Shown piece by piece: positions 31,919 to 40,326 of a DNA stretch of 64,000 nucleotides. Position 1 is the stretch's first letter. Each line of letters opens with the position of its first letter. The notes under the pieces are model-generated. The model saw nothing but the letters and a program-made list of their open reading frames with translations. It had not been told where the DNA came from and did not search any database. Both the position numbers and the translations under genes were made by a program. The stretch spans positions 124,001 through 188,000 of the forward strand of contig NZ_JABFCL010000002.1 in assembly GCF_017566145.1 (NCBI RefSeq). Reading direction: 5' to 3'. The DNA is from Bittarella massiliensis (ex Durand et al. 2017). Lineage in GTDB: Bacteria; Bacillota; Clostridia; Oscillospirales; Ruminococcaceae.

Positions 31919-32538
31919 CTAAATATCCTCCGCTCAAAGGCCTTTTTCAGCACTTCCGGGCTAAGGTGGGATTCCCACTTGAGATGGCGAAAGATCACCG
32001 CAGCCGAAATGAGGGTGCAGCCCGCGGCAATGCACTTGTTGGGACAGAGGAGGAAGCTGCCTCCGGCAAAGAGGGAAAAGGTGGCCAGGGTGCGCAGCCG
32101 GTGGTCGGGGATCACCGCGATCAGGGAGAAAAAGAGGTAGAGAGCCGCCAGCCAAAAGACCACCAGGCTGCCGGGCAGCAGTCCCAATAGGGCCCCAAAG
32201 CTGGCGGTGATGGCCTTGCCGCCCCGCCCCCGCCGCCAGGGAGAGAAGGCGTGCCCCAGCACCGGCGCCGCCAATACCAGGGAGAAGAGAAGCCGCTCCT
32301 GGGTGGGCAGCCGTTCTGCCGCCAGAAAGACCGGGAAAAACCCCTTGGCCAGATCGCAGAGAACGCAGAGTGTCCCCACCTGCACACCGGCCAGCAAAAA
32401 GGCATTGGTCGCCCCCGGGTTGTGGTCGTCGCTGTCGGCGATGACGTCAACCCCCCGCAGCCAGCGGGGCAGTAGGGCGCTGTACAGAATGCTGCCGGAC
32501 AGAAAGCCCAGCAGGGCGTAAAAGAGATAGGGCAGCAC
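31915..32538 (-). CDS. plsY: Glycerol-3-phosphate acyltransferase PlsY-like
   Basis: A 207-residue membrane protein, GTG start at 32538 after GAGGAGGAAAA on the minus strand. The three PlsY motifs are recognisable: a short SGSILYS motif near residue 14, NPGATNAF near 41 and GHAFSPW followed by RGGKAI near 95-108. PlsY moves an acyl group from acyl phosphate to glycerol-3-phosphate, the first step of phospholipid synthesis. The C-terminal 30 residues (KWESHLSPEVLKKAF) are more polar than usual. The glycosyltransferase gene lies 31 bases upstream, so the pair probably serves membrane lipid synthesis. Confidence 0.88.
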   Translation of the reverse strand: MLPYLFYALLGFLSGSILYSALLPRWLRGVDVIADSDDHNPGATNAFLLAGVQVGTLCVLCDLAKGFFPVFLAAERLPTQERLLFSLVLAAPVLGHAFSPWRRGRGGKAITASFGALLGLLPGSLVVFWLAALYLFFSLIAVIPDHRLRTLATFSLFAGGSFLLCPNKCIAAGCTLISAAVIFRHLKWESHLSPEVLKKAFERRIFS

Positions 32539-32569
32539 AGCCGTTTTCCTCCTCTCTCAAAGGGGATGT

Positions 32570-33682
32570 CTAAAAGGTGTCTTCCACCATCCAGCGAACA
32601 ATTTCCGCCGCTGCCTGCGGGTTGCAATTTGCCGCCTGGGCCGCGGCCATCGCCGCTCGGCGGGCGGGATCGCCCAGCAGCAGCTCTGCGGCCTCGGCGG
32701 TCTCTTCCGGCCCGTCGGGGCAGAGGGACATCCCCCGACGGCTGAAGAAGGCGGCGTTTTGGGTCTCGCATCCAGGGATGGGGGCGGTGTGGATGAGGGG
32801 GATGCGGTGTACCGCCGCCTCGGTGCTGGTCAGGCCGCCGGGCTTGGTGAGGAGCAGGTCGCAGCTGTCCATGTAGAGGGGCACCTGGTCGGTGTAGTCG
32901 AGAACGGCGATCCGCTGCTCCCCGGCAAATCGTTCCCGCAACTCGGCCTTCAACCTCTGGTTGTGTCCGCCAAAGAGGTAGACACGGCGGTTGTCGCCCC
33001 CCTGCTCCAGCAGGGCCTGGGCGTACTCTCCGGCCCGGCCAAAGCCCATGCTGCCGGTCATCACCAGGCAGACCTGGCTGTCGGGGCCGATCCCCAGGGC
33101 GGCGCGGGCGGCATTCCGGCCGCCCGGGGAGGAAAACCGCCGGCTTACCGGGATGCCGGTGGCCACCAGTTTTTCCCGGGGGAGTCCCTTTTGGGCAAAT
33201 TCCTCCTCCAGATCCCGGTGGGGGATAAAGTAGGCGTCCAGCTCGGTCTCCTCCCAAAAGGGGATACAGGTGTAGTCGGTGGCGATCCCATAGCAGCGCG
33301 CCGCCAGCTTCCCCCGCCGCCGCAGGCTGGTGAGGGCCTCGGCCGCGAAGAGGTGGGGGGTCAGCACCCGGTCAAACCCCTGTTCCTCGATGTAGTGCAG
33401 CAGGTTGTCGGCATAGAGGGTATTGGCAAAATAGACCGGTGAGTGCAGCCGGTCCGAGCGAATGGCCTCGCCCGCCCGGTAGAGCCACCGAAACACCAGG
33501 GGGGAGCGGGTGGTGATCTTGACATAGGCGTTTGACACCACCCGCGAGGTGCGCTGTCCGGCAAAGAGGAGCACGTCCTTCATCTCGCAGGGAACCCCCT
33601 GCCGCCGCAGCTCCTCCAGTACCGCCCTTCCGGCGGTGTTGTGTCCCTGTCCGGTGTTGCAGGACAAAATCAGTACCTTCAC
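32570..33682 (-). CDS. Glycosyltransferase family 28, MGDG synthase / diacylglycerol glucosyltransferase type
   Basis: A 370-residue enzyme. GTG 33682 follows GGAGAGG. The N-domain starts KVLILSCNTGQGHNTAG, the glycolipid-binding loop of MGDG-synthase-type enzymes (PF06925). The C-domain has VMTGSMGFGRAG and the nucleotide-sugar site LLTKPGGLTSTEA (about 270-282), with the following EAVHRIPLI. Relatives (UgtP/YpfP, MurG-like) add glucose or galactose to diacylglycerol, giving glycolipid anchors. A clean TTGACA-N17-TATACT promoter precedes it at 33720-33748, and plsY follows in the same direction. Confidence 0.9.
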   Translation of the reverse strand: MKVLILSCNTGQGHNTAGRAVLEELRRQGVPCEMKDVLLFAGQRTSRVVSNAYVKITTRSPLVFRWLYRAGEAIRSDRLHSPVYFANTLYADNLLHYIEEQGFDRVLTPHLFAAEALTSLRRRGKLAARCYGIATDYTCIPFWEETELDAYFIPHRDLEEEFAQKGLPREKLVATGIPVSRRFSSPGGRNAARAALGIGPDSQVCLVMTGSMGFGRAGEYAQALLEQGGDNRRVYLFGGHNQRLKAELRERFAGEQRIAVLDYTDQVPLYMDSCDLLLTKPGGLTSTEAAVHRIPLIHTAPIPGCETQNAAFFSRRGMSLCPDGPEETAEAAELLLGDPARRAAMAAAQAANCNPQAAAEIVRWMVEDTF

Positions 33683-33719
33683 CCAATTCCTCTCCAATCT
33701 GTTGTCCCTTCTGTAATTT

Positions 33720-33748
33720 AGTATAAAAGCTGCGCTCCCGCCTGTCAA
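33720..33748 (-). promoter_or_regulatory. Consensus promoter of the glycosyltransferase-plsY operon
   Basis: On the minus strand TTGACA (33748-33743) and TATACT (33725-33720) are separated by 17. It is one of the best promoter matches in the window. Confidence 0.85.
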
Positions 33749-33754
33749 TCGGCG

Positions 33755-33801
33755 GCAAAAAAGAGGAGGGCCCACCGGCTTGCCGCCGGGTGGGCCCTCC
33801 C
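33755..33801 (-). terminator. Terminator after ppk
   Basis: A perfect 15-base stem GGAGGGCCCACCGGC with its complement and a 5-base loop. On the minus strand it is followed by TCTTTTTTGCC. It ends the ppx-ppk operon just before the next promoter. Confidence 0.9.
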
Positions 33802-33813
33802 TAAAATCTGCCT

Positions 33814-35961
33814 TTACTTTCCGAACCAGGAGAAGGGCGCGCGCCCCTTCCAGCGGCCCCAGGCGGTCTTTTTCACCGGCGGCGCCGGTTTGGCGGCGGC
33901 GGCCACCGCCTCCTCCATGAACAGCTCCTGCGATCCCACCGGCCAGTCGGCGGGCGGGGTGCGCTGCAGATAGCTGCCGTCGGCGCGCTGTTCCCTGCCC
34001 TTGACGTTGTCGTTTAGCATCACGTGCACCATCTGCAGGATGCGGGCCTTGAGGTCCTTGTCCTGAATGGGGCAGGCGATCTCCACCCGGTGCTCGGTGT
34101 TGCGGGTCATCATATCCCCCGAGCCGATGTAGACCCGGGTGAGTTCCCCGGTGCCGAAACAGTAGATGCGGGAGTGCTCCAAAAACCGGCCCACAATGCT
34201 CACCACGCTCACATTGTCGGTGAGGCCGGGCACCTGAGGGGTCAAACAGCAGATGCCCCGCACGATCAGCTGCACCTTCACCCCCGCCTGCGAGGCCTCC
34301 ACCAGCTTGGCCATGATCTCGGTGTCGGTGAGGGAGTTGCACTTGATGGTGATGCCGCAGGGCTTCCCGGCGCGGCAGTTGGCGATCTCCTCGTCCATCC
34401 GCGCGAGGATGCTCTGCTTAAAGCTCACCGGCGCCACCCAGAGCCGGTTGTAGTGGCCAAATAGGTTGCCCATGGCCATGTTCTTGAAAAACTCCACCGC
34501 GTCCTCGCCGATGGAGAGATCGGGGGTGATGATGGACAGATCGGTGTAGAGCCGGGCGGTCTTTTCGTTGTAGTTGCCGGTGCCGATCTGGGTGATGGTG
34601 CGGATGCGCCCCCGGTCCCGCAGGGTGATGAGACAGATCTTTGAGTGCACCTTGTAGCCGCCGGTGCCGTAGATGACGTGACAGCCCGCCTCCTCCAGCC
34701 GCTGGGCCCACTCGATGTTGTTCTGCTCGTCAAAGCGGGCGCGCAGCTCCATCAGCACCGTCACGTCCTTGCCGTTCTCCGCCGCGGCGATCAGGTATTC
34801 CGCCAGCTTGGACTGGCGGGCGATCCGGTAGAGGGTGATCTTGATGGAGAGGACCGAGGGGTGACAGCTGGCCTCCTTGATGAGGTTGAGAAAGGGGGTC
34901 ATGCTCTCAAAGGGGTAGGAGAGGAGGATGTCCCGCGCCAGCGCCTGGCGCAACATGCTCTCGCCGGGGTCCACCAGGGCCGAGCGCTGGGGGGCGTAGG
35001 GCGGGTCCAAAAGCTCCAGCTTCTGGGTGGGGCTCAGCTTCCCCTCCAGGGCAAAGCAGTAGGAGAGGTCCAGCGGCGCTTTTGAGAGAAAGACCTGGTC
35101 GCGGCCGATGTGCAGCTTGCCGCAGAGGTATTTGACAAACCGGTCCCCCACCTGGCTCTGCAGCTCCAGCCGCACCGGGGCCAGCCGCAGCCGCTTGCGG
35201 ATCACCCGCTTCATGTGCTGGCGGTAGTCGATGTCCTCGTCCAACAGGCCGGCTTCGGTGTCGATGTCGGCGTTGCGGGTGACGCAGAGCACCGTCCGCT
35301 CCACCACCTCGTACATGTCAAAAACCAGGTGGGCAAAGTGGCAGAGCAGGTCCTCGGTGAGAACAAAGCGCAGGGCCTTGCCCTCCGCCGGCTCCAAAAA
35401 GGTGATGCGCTCCACCATGGGCGGCAGGGGGATGATGCCAAAGCAGGTTTTTTCCTTGTGGCGCAGGGTCACCGCCACGTTCAGCTGCTTGTTGCCAATG
35501 TGGGGAAAGGGGTGGCGGTTGTCGATGATCTGGGGGGAGAGCAGGGGAAGGGTGTTTTTGAGAAACTGCTTTTCCAGGTGCCGCTGCTCCTTTTCGGGCA
35601 ATTCTTCCACCCGGCAGCGGGCGATCCCCTTTTTGGCGAGGGCCTTGGCCACCGCCTCAAAGGACTGGTCGCGCAGCTGGTAGAGGGGGCCCACCGCCGC
35701 AAAGATGGCCGCCAGCTGCTGGGCCGGGGTCATCCCGGTCTTGGTGTCCCTGCTCTCCGGCGCGGCCAGCAGGTAGTCGGTGATGCTGCCCACCCGCACC
35801 ATGAAAAATTCGTCCAGGTTGGTGGTGAAGATGGAGAGGAATTTGAACCGCTCCAGCAGGGGGGTGGCCTCGCAGTTGGCCTCTTCCAGCACCCGCTCGT
35901 TGAACTTTAGCCAGGACAGCTCCCTGTTTTGCATACAGGGGGCCAGCTCGCTTCCCTTCAT
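33814..35961 (-). CDS. ppk: Polyphosphate kinase 1
   Basis: A 715-residue enzyme of normal PPK1 length, which makes polyphosphate reversibly from ATP. The N-domain opens NRELSWLKFNERVLEEA and has FLSIFTTNLDEFFMVRV. The catalytic histidine is in GYKVHSKICLI (about 436). Metal- and ATP-site arginines are in IKITLYRIAR, and the second half has YIGSGDMMTRN and HRVEI. ATG 35961 overlaps the last four bases of ppx, so translation is coupled. The basic C-terminus (KKTAWGRWKGRAPFSW) is an extension. The start follows the end of ppx with GGGATGAAGGG-type sequence. Confidence 0.96.
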   Translation of the reverse strand: MKGSELAPCMQNRELSWLKFNERVLEEANCEATPLLERFKFLSIFTTNLDEFFMVRVGSITDYLLAAPESRDTKTGMTPAQQLAAIFAAVGPLYQLRDQSFEAVAKALAKKGIARCRVEELPEKEQRHLEKQFLKNTLPLLSPQIIDNRHPFPHIGNKQLNVAVTLRHKEKTCFGIIPLPPMVERITFLEPAEGKALRFVLTEDLLCHFAHLVFDMYEVVERTVLCVTRNADIDTEAGLLDEDIDYRQHMKRVIRKRLRLAPVRLELQSQVGDRFVKYLCGKLHIGRDQVFLSKAPLDLSYCFALEGKLSPTQKLELLDPPYAPQRSALVDPGESMLRQALARDILLSYPFESMTPFLNLIKEASCHPSVLSIKITLYRIARQSKLAEYLIAAAENGKDVTVLMELRARFDEQNNIEWAQRLEEAGCHVIYGTGGYKVHSKICLITLRDRGRIRTITQIGTGNYNEKTARLYTDLSIITPDLSIGEDAVEFFKNMAMGNLFGHYNRLWVAPVSFKQSILARMDEEIANCRAGKPCGITIKCNSLTDTEIMAKLVEASQAGVKVQLIVRGICCLTPQVPGLTDNVSVVSIVGRFLEHSRIYCFGTGELTRVYIGSGDMMTRNTEHRVEIACPIQDKDLKARILQMVHVMLNDNVKGREQRADGSYLQRTPPADWPVGSQELFMEEAVAAAAKPAPPVKKTAWGRWKGRAPFSWFGK

Positions 35962-36878
35962 CCCTCTTCACACCCTTTTTTGGTCTGCAGCATCCGGTCG
36001 ATGAGATAGCCCTCCCGCACGCCGCTCTGGCTGATGGCGATCTGCTGGCAGCCGAAGGCGTCCACCACCTCCCGCAGGATCATCAGCCCCGGCTGAATGC
36101 TGAAGATCCGCTCGGGGACGATGCGGTAGACGGTCTGGTAGAAAAACTCCTTGTCCCGGATCATCTTGCACAGCTTCTTCACGTTTTTGGCGGGCACCTC
36201 CCGGGCGTCGGCGGGCAGGCCCAGCAGCTCGCAGCTGAGCTTGTACAGCGCCCGCAGGGTGCCGCCCACCCCGCACATCTGGGGCAGGGTGTCCCTGCCG
36301 ACCCAGTCCACCTTGTCCATGGCCTTGCGGATGACGCCGCGCACCTGGTGGCGCTCCTTATCGCTCATGAGCAGGCCGTCCACGTACTTGGCGTGCAGCC
36401 CCAAAGACCCCACCGGCAGGGAACAGAGGTGCTCGATGGCCCCCTCTTTACTCACCACCAGTTCGGTGGACCCGCCGCCGATGTCGCAGAGCAGGCCGGT
36501 CCCCATGGGCATGGCGTGGTTGACCCCGATGTAGTCCAGCCGGGCCTCCTCCTCGCCGGTGAGCACCTCGGGCGAGAGGCCGGTCTCCCGCCGGATGGCC
36601 TCCAGGGCCTTGTCCCGGTTGCCCGCCCCCCGCAGAGAGGCGGTGGCAAAGACCCCGTATTCCTCGATGCCAAAGCCGGAAAACACCTCTTTGTACCCGG
36701 AGAGGATGGCGCAGGCCTTGCGGATGCCCGCCTCGGCCAGCATCCCGTCTTTTTTCACATATCCCGCCAGGCCGGCCATCTCCCGCTTGTTGATGAGTTG
36801 GGTGATCTCGCTGCCCTTGCACTCGTAGATGGAGAGGCGGATGGAGTTGGAACCGATGTCGATGACGCCGTACTGCAA
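35958..36878 (-). CDS. ppx: Exopolyphosphatase / pppGpp phosphohydrolase (Ppx/GppA)
   Basis: A 306-residue protein with the short form of the family. It starts at TTG 36878 after AAAGGGGGA. Motifs of the ASKHA phosphatase fold are DIGSNSIRLSIY (about 7-18), ATASLRGAGN, the catalytic TGEEEARLDYIG and DIGGGSTELVV (about 141-151), plus MCGVGGTLRAL. It removes phosphate from polyphosphate chain ends or from pppGpp. Pairing with ppk in one operon sets polyphosphate turnover. An AT-rich stretch at 36901-36960 probably holds its promoter (TATGAT is visible on the minus strand). Confidence 0.93.
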   Translation of the reverse strand: MQYGVIDIGSNSIRLSIYECKGSEITQLINKREMAGLAGYVKKDGMLAEAGIRKACAILSGYKEVFSGFGIEEYGVFATASLRGAGNRDKALEAIRRETGLSPEVLTGEEEARLDYIGVNHAMPMGTGLLCDIGGGSTELVVSKEGAIEHLCSLPVGSLGLHAKYVDGLLMSDKERHQVRGVIRKAMDKVDWVGRDTLPQMCGVGGTLRALYKLSCELLGLPADAREVPAKNVKKLCKMIRDKEFFYQTVYRIVPERIFSIQPGLMILREVVDAFGCQQIAISQSGVREGYLIDRMLQTKKGCEEG

Positions 36879-36964
36879 AGTGGTGTCCCCCTTTAAAACA
36901 CAAAACCTATTTGACTTATTTTATCATATTATGGCCTGGTTTTGGTAAACTTCTTGTAATATTT

Positions 36965-37915
36965 TCAGAGCTCTGCCCGGGTTTCCGCCGCCCGGGGCAC
37001 CCTGTCCATCCAGCGCCGCCCCTCCTCCAGGGGGCAGATGCCGCTCCGGGCCCCCAGCAGGGTGCAGGCGCGGGCGGCCATCCCGTTGGCAAAGCGGGCG
37101 CAGTCGCCCAGTTCCCAGCCGTTGACCCGCGCCCAGAGGAAGGCGGCCCCCCAGGTGTCCCCGGCGCCGGTGGTGTCCACCGCCGTGACCGGCAGTCCGG
37201 GGCAGGCAATGGTCCGCCCCGGGGCGTGCACCCGGCAGCCGCTGGCCCCCAGGGTGACAGCCACGAACTCCACCCCGCCGGAAAAGAGATCCCGCAGGCA
37301 TTCCTCCTCGCTGCGCTCCCCCCGAAAGGCGGCAAACCCCTGCTCGTTGAAGGTGAGCCCGTCGGCCCGGCGGAGGAAGCGGGGGTCGTTGTCGGCGGCC
37401 ACCACCCCCTCCACATCCAGGTAGAGTTTGGCCCCGGCGGCCCGGGCCCGGTCCAGCACCGCCTCGGCCCCCTCCACCTGCTGCAGGGTGCGCACAATGG
37501 TGTAGATCCAGGCCGCCCCGTCCAGCAGCCGCTGGTGGCGGGGGGTGATGTGGCGGGGGGCGCGGGCGGTGTCCACCACACAGACCACCCGTTCGCCCCC
37601 CTGGGTGACGATGATGCACTTGGGGTCGGCCATCCCCGGGTCGTGCAGGGTGTAGGAGGTGTCGATCCCCTCGGCCTCCATCGCCACGCGCAGCTGGCGG
37701 CAGACCGGGCTGTCGCTGAGGGAGTCCACCAGGTAGCACTTCTGCCCCAGCCCGGCGGCCACCCCGGCGGCGTTGGCCACCATCCCCCCCACCAGGTTTT
37801 CCACCGGGCGCAACATCATCTTGTCCCCCATCTGCCCCCAGCGGTCGGTCTCGTAGTACTCGTCAATACAGGCCTCTCCCAAAAAGACCAGGTAAGGCGC
37901 GTCTTTGCGCTCCAT
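36965..37915 (-). CDS. PfkB-family sugar or nucleoside kinase, copy 1
   Basis: A 316-residue ribokinase-like protein. ATG 37915 follows AAAAGGGGGA. It has an N-terminal substrate region with LVGGMVANAAGVAAGLG (about 43-59) and the C-terminal anion-hole signature DTTGAGDTWGAAF (about 249-261). Length and motif order match copy 2 (39332-40282), also 316 residues. The substrate is not predictable from sequence. The neighbouring ADP-ribosylglycohydrolase gene suggests a ribosyl compound. It ends the four-gene minus-strand run. Confidence 0.88.
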   Translation of the reverse strand: MERKDAPYLVFLGEACIDEYYETDRWGQMGDKMMLRPVENLVGGMVANAAGVAAGLGQKCYLVDSLSDSPVCRQLRVAMEAEGIDTSYTLHDPGMADPKCIIVTQGGERVVCVVDTARAPRHITPRHQRLLDGAAWIYTIVRTLQQVEGAEAVLDRARAAGAKLYLDVEGVVAADNDPRFLRRADGLTFNEQGFAAFRGERSEEECLRDLFSGGVEFVAVTLGASGCRVHAPGRTIACPGLPVTAVDTTGAGDTWGAAFLWARVNGWELGDCARFANGMAARACTLLGARSGICPLEEGRRWMDRVPRAAETRAEL

Positions 37916-37944
37916 GGCAAATCCCCCTTTTCTCGCTGTGCGAC

Positions 37945-37980
37945 AGGGGGCGCCGGCTCTCCAAACAGCCGGCGCCCCCT
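37945..37980 (+). other. Hairpin with T-run facing against the flanking minus-strand genes
   Basis: A 14-base perfect stem AGGGGGCGCCGGCT with its complement and an 8-base loop. The T-run (CCTTTTTT) follows on the plus strand, whereas both neighbours are on the minus strand. On the minus strand it is an intra-operon hairpin without U-tail. Confidence 0.6.
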
Positions 37981-37994
37981 CCTTTTTTGAATAC

Positions 37995-39017
37995 CTACCG
38001 CTTGGCGGCGATCTCCGCCAGCGAGTCGGCCAGCTGGCGCAGGTCGTAGCCGTTGACCCGGTCGATGACTTCCAGGTAGTGCTCCGGCAGGGCGGCGATG
38101 CCGCTGTGCGCGCCGGCAATGCTGCCCACAATGGTGGCCACCGTGTCGGTGTCGCTGCCGGCGTTGACCCCGGCCAGGGTCGCCTCCACCGGATCGCCCC
38201 GGCCGGCCACCAGCAGGCCGAAGGCGGCCGGCACCGCCTCGGCCGCCGCCAGCCCGGTGCCGATGATGTCGGAGATGTCCCGCATGGCGGTCTGGATGTC
38301 CGGCGCGCGCATCCCCAGTTCGGCGGCGATCCAGATGCGCCGCTCCACCGAGGGGCCGGCCAGCCGGGCGCCCACCTGGCCGCCCTTCTCATACCCCTTT
38401 TTGGCCCCGTAGGCCCCCGCCTTGACGATGGAGAAGAGGTCGGCCCCCTCCCGCACCGCCTCGGCGCAGGCCGCCGCCACCGCACAGGCCCCCGAAAGGG
38501 CGATGTCGTAGGGGTGGGTCGGCAGGCAGATGGTGATGGCGTCCTCCACCGCCCGGTCCCAGTCGCCGGGGTTGACATAGCCCACCGCCTCGATCTTCAT
38601 GGCTCCGCCGTTGGAGGCCTTGGAGTTGTCGCAGGCCAGGAAGGAGAGGGGGGCCTCCATGGGGGTGCCCAACATGGCCATCACCGCGGCGCGGGTGGTG
38701 GGCCCGGCGTAGCGCTCAAAGTAGTCCCCCAGGCCGTGCCAGCGCACCAGGGCGTCCTTGGCGCAGGCCGCGTCGATGACCCCCCCGCGCTCGGCAATGG
38801 CCATGGCGGTGCACCAGGCCAGGGAGAAGTCGTCGGTGACGGTGCCGGCTTTGGCCCCGCGGGCGAAGGTGTCCTCAGGCGCGTCGGTAAAGTCCCGCAC
38901 CGGGCCGCCGAAGTGCTCCTCGATCAGGTCGATGGAGCGGGTCTCGGTGGCCGCGCCGATGGCGTCTCCAGCGGCGGCCAATACCAGGCCGCCCAAAATG
39001 CGTTCGTTCAAGGTCAT
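37995..39017 (-). CDS. ADP-ribosylglycohydrolase family protein, copy 1
   Basis: A 340-residue protein of the DraG/ARH fold (PF03747). ATG 39017 follows GAGGAGGAG. The family motifs are GLVLAAAGDAIGAATE (about 10-25), VTDDFSLAWCTA with the first metal aspartates (about 60-71), SNGGAMKI (about 136), LPTHPYDIAL, and GVNAGSDTDTVATIVG with the second metal site (about 281-296). All Asp residues of the two-Mg site are present. It could remove ADP-ribose from proteins or hydrolyse a free ADP-ribosyl compound. It is followed after 79 bases by a PfkB kinase, as is copy 2 after 44. Confidence 0.9.
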   Translation of the reverse strand: MTLNERILGGLVLAAAGDAIGAATETRSIDLIEEHFGGPVRDFTDAPEDTFARGAKAGTVTDDFSLAWCTAMAIAERGGVIDAACAKDALVRWHGLGDYFERYAGPTTRAAVMAMLGTPMEAPLSFLACDNSKASNGGAMKIEAVGYVNPGDWDRAVEDAITICLPTHPYDIALSGACAVAAACAEAVREGADLFSIVKAGAYGAKKGYEKGGQVGARLAGPSVERRIWIAAELGMRAPDIQTAMRDISDIIGTGLAAAEAVPAAFGLLVAGRGDPVEATLAGVNAGSDTDTVATIVGSIAGAHSGIAALPEHYLEVIDRVNGYDLRQLADSLAEIAAKR

Positions 39018-39331
39018 CTGTGGTCTCCTCCTCGTCTCTGTTTGCCCTCACGCCCGGTCGGGCAGGGGGTCAATATCCAATGTAGTGCCGGTACCGCCCC
39101 CCTGCCAGCGCCTGCGCGCAGACCCAGCAGGAGGTGTTTCCGGCGCCTTTGATGCTGTCGCAATACCCCTCGATCCCCTGCTTTTTGTAGCCTGCCTTCC
39201 ACTGTTCGGCGATGGGGAAGGCAGCGGTGATGGGGGTGTCCCAGGAGCAGGGCCGCCGCTAGAGGGAGGGGGGAATGCCGCCCCTCTTCCCCCGACCGGT
39301 CACCTCGCTCCCCCTTGCCGCAGTGCGGCCG
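39018..39331. other. 314-base interval between the two cassettes
   Basis: It contains the ribosome site of the downstream glycohydrolase gene and the remnant described at 39070-39258. The rest is GC-rich sequence with no promoter or terminator that I can support. Confidence 0.5.
39070..39258 (-). pseudogene. Possible C-terminal gene remnant between the two glycohydrolase/kinase cassettes
   Basis: An open frame of 62 codons with no start codon, bounded on the left by a TAG (39261-39259) and ended by TGA (39072-39070). It reads like real protein: CSWDTPITAAFPIAEQW, then GYCDSIKGAGNTSCW and the ending GGRYRHYIGY, with aromatic and Cys-rich composition unlike the neighbouring shadow frames. I do not recognise the family. 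It may be the tail of a gene lost when the cassette was duplicated. Chance is not excluded. Confidence 0.35.
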
Positions 39332-40282
39332 TCACCGCTGGGGCGGCAGTGGGTGCTCTTTGACAAAGGCCTCCACCTCTTCCAGGGTGGCAATGCCGCT
39401 GCGGCTGCCCACCATGGTGACGCAGCGGGCCGCAGCCGCGGTGGCAAAGGCGGTCACCTTGGGCAGGCACCAGCCCTGGGTCAGCCCGTAGACAAAGGAG
39501 GAGTTGAAGGTGTCCCCGGCGCCGGTGGTGTCCACCGGCTTCACCGGGCAGGCGGGCTGGTTGACGATCATCTCCTTGGAGTAGACCGAGCAGCCCTCGC
39601 CCCCCTTGGTGATGACCACCATCTTGGCCCCGTTTTCCAAAAGGGTCTTGCAGTAGACCGCTTCCTCCTTGCCGTGGGCCATGTGGGCAAAATCGTGGTC
39701 GTTGACAAAGATGATGTCGCACAGCCCCAGGTATTTCTGGTGGCGCTCGTCGCCCTCATAGCTCTCCAGGTCGTAGGTCACCAGGGCCCCGTTTTTGCGG
39801 GCCTCGGCAATGGCCTCGTAGCCGTTTTCGTAGAGTTCGATCTTGTTCATGGTGGTGTAGATAAAGGCCGCCCCGTTCAGCAGCTTCTGCTGCTCGGGGG
39901 TGAAGCGGAAGGTGCAGCCCTCGTCCAGCCCCACGAAGATGGTCCGCTCCCCGCTGTCGGTCAGGTAGATGTTGCAGACCACAATGGTGTAGTCGTCGTC
40001 GTAGTTGTGGTGGCTCAAATCCACCCCCGCCTCCCCCAGGGTCTTGAGGATGAAATCCCCCTCAGGCGAGTGGGTGGTGGTGCCGATGAGGTAGGTGTGG
40101 CGGCCGTATCCGGCCAGGGTGGAACTGGCGTTGGAGATCATCCCCCCCACGTAGTCCCCCATGGGCCGGCAGAGGATCTGCTCCCCCAGGTCGGGCCAGC
40201 GGGAGAGGGCGTAGTAGTGGTCCACGCCGCCGTCCCCCACGGCGACCACATAGCGCTCGGGATTGACAATTGGCTCGTTCAT
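39332..40282 (-). CDS. PfkB-family sugar or nucleoside kinase, copy 2
   Basis: A 316-residue kinase of the ribokinase fold. ATG 40282 follows GGAAAGGGGAAC. It has DYVGGMISNASSTLAGYG (about 42-59) and DTTGAGDTFNSSF (about 249-261). It is a clear paralogue of the kinase at 36965, of identical length. Substrate-side residues differ: copy 1 has EACIDEYY near the start where copy 2 has DGGVDHYY. The two may therefore accept different compounds. It is encoded 44 bases after glycohydrolase copy 2 and is probably co-transcribed with it. Confidence 0.88.
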   Translation of the reverse strand: MNEPIVNPERYVVAVGDGGVDHYYALSRWPDLGEQILCRPMGDYVGGMISNASSTLAGYGRHTYLIGTTTHSPEGDFILKTLGEAGVDLSHHNYDDDYTIVVCNIYLTDSGERTIFVGLDEGCTFRFTPEQQKLLNGAAFIYTTMNKIELYENGYEAIAEARKNGALVTYDLESYEGDERHQKYLGLCDIIFVNDHDFAHMAHGKEEAVYCKTLLENGAKMVVITKGGEGCSVYSKEMIVNQPACPVKPVDTTGAGDTFNSSFVYGLTQGWCLPKVTAFATAAAARCVTMVGSRSGIATLEEVEAFVKEHPLPPQR

Positions 40283-40326
40283 GGTTTGGTTCCCCTTTCC
40301 GTTATCCGTTGTGATGATCCGGGCGC

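Noticed and set aside
39014..39202. Minus-strand open frame with start codon next to the first glycohydrolase gene
   Set aside because: Arg/Gly-rich shadow composition, and it overlaps the better protein-like frame 39070-39258 in another phase.
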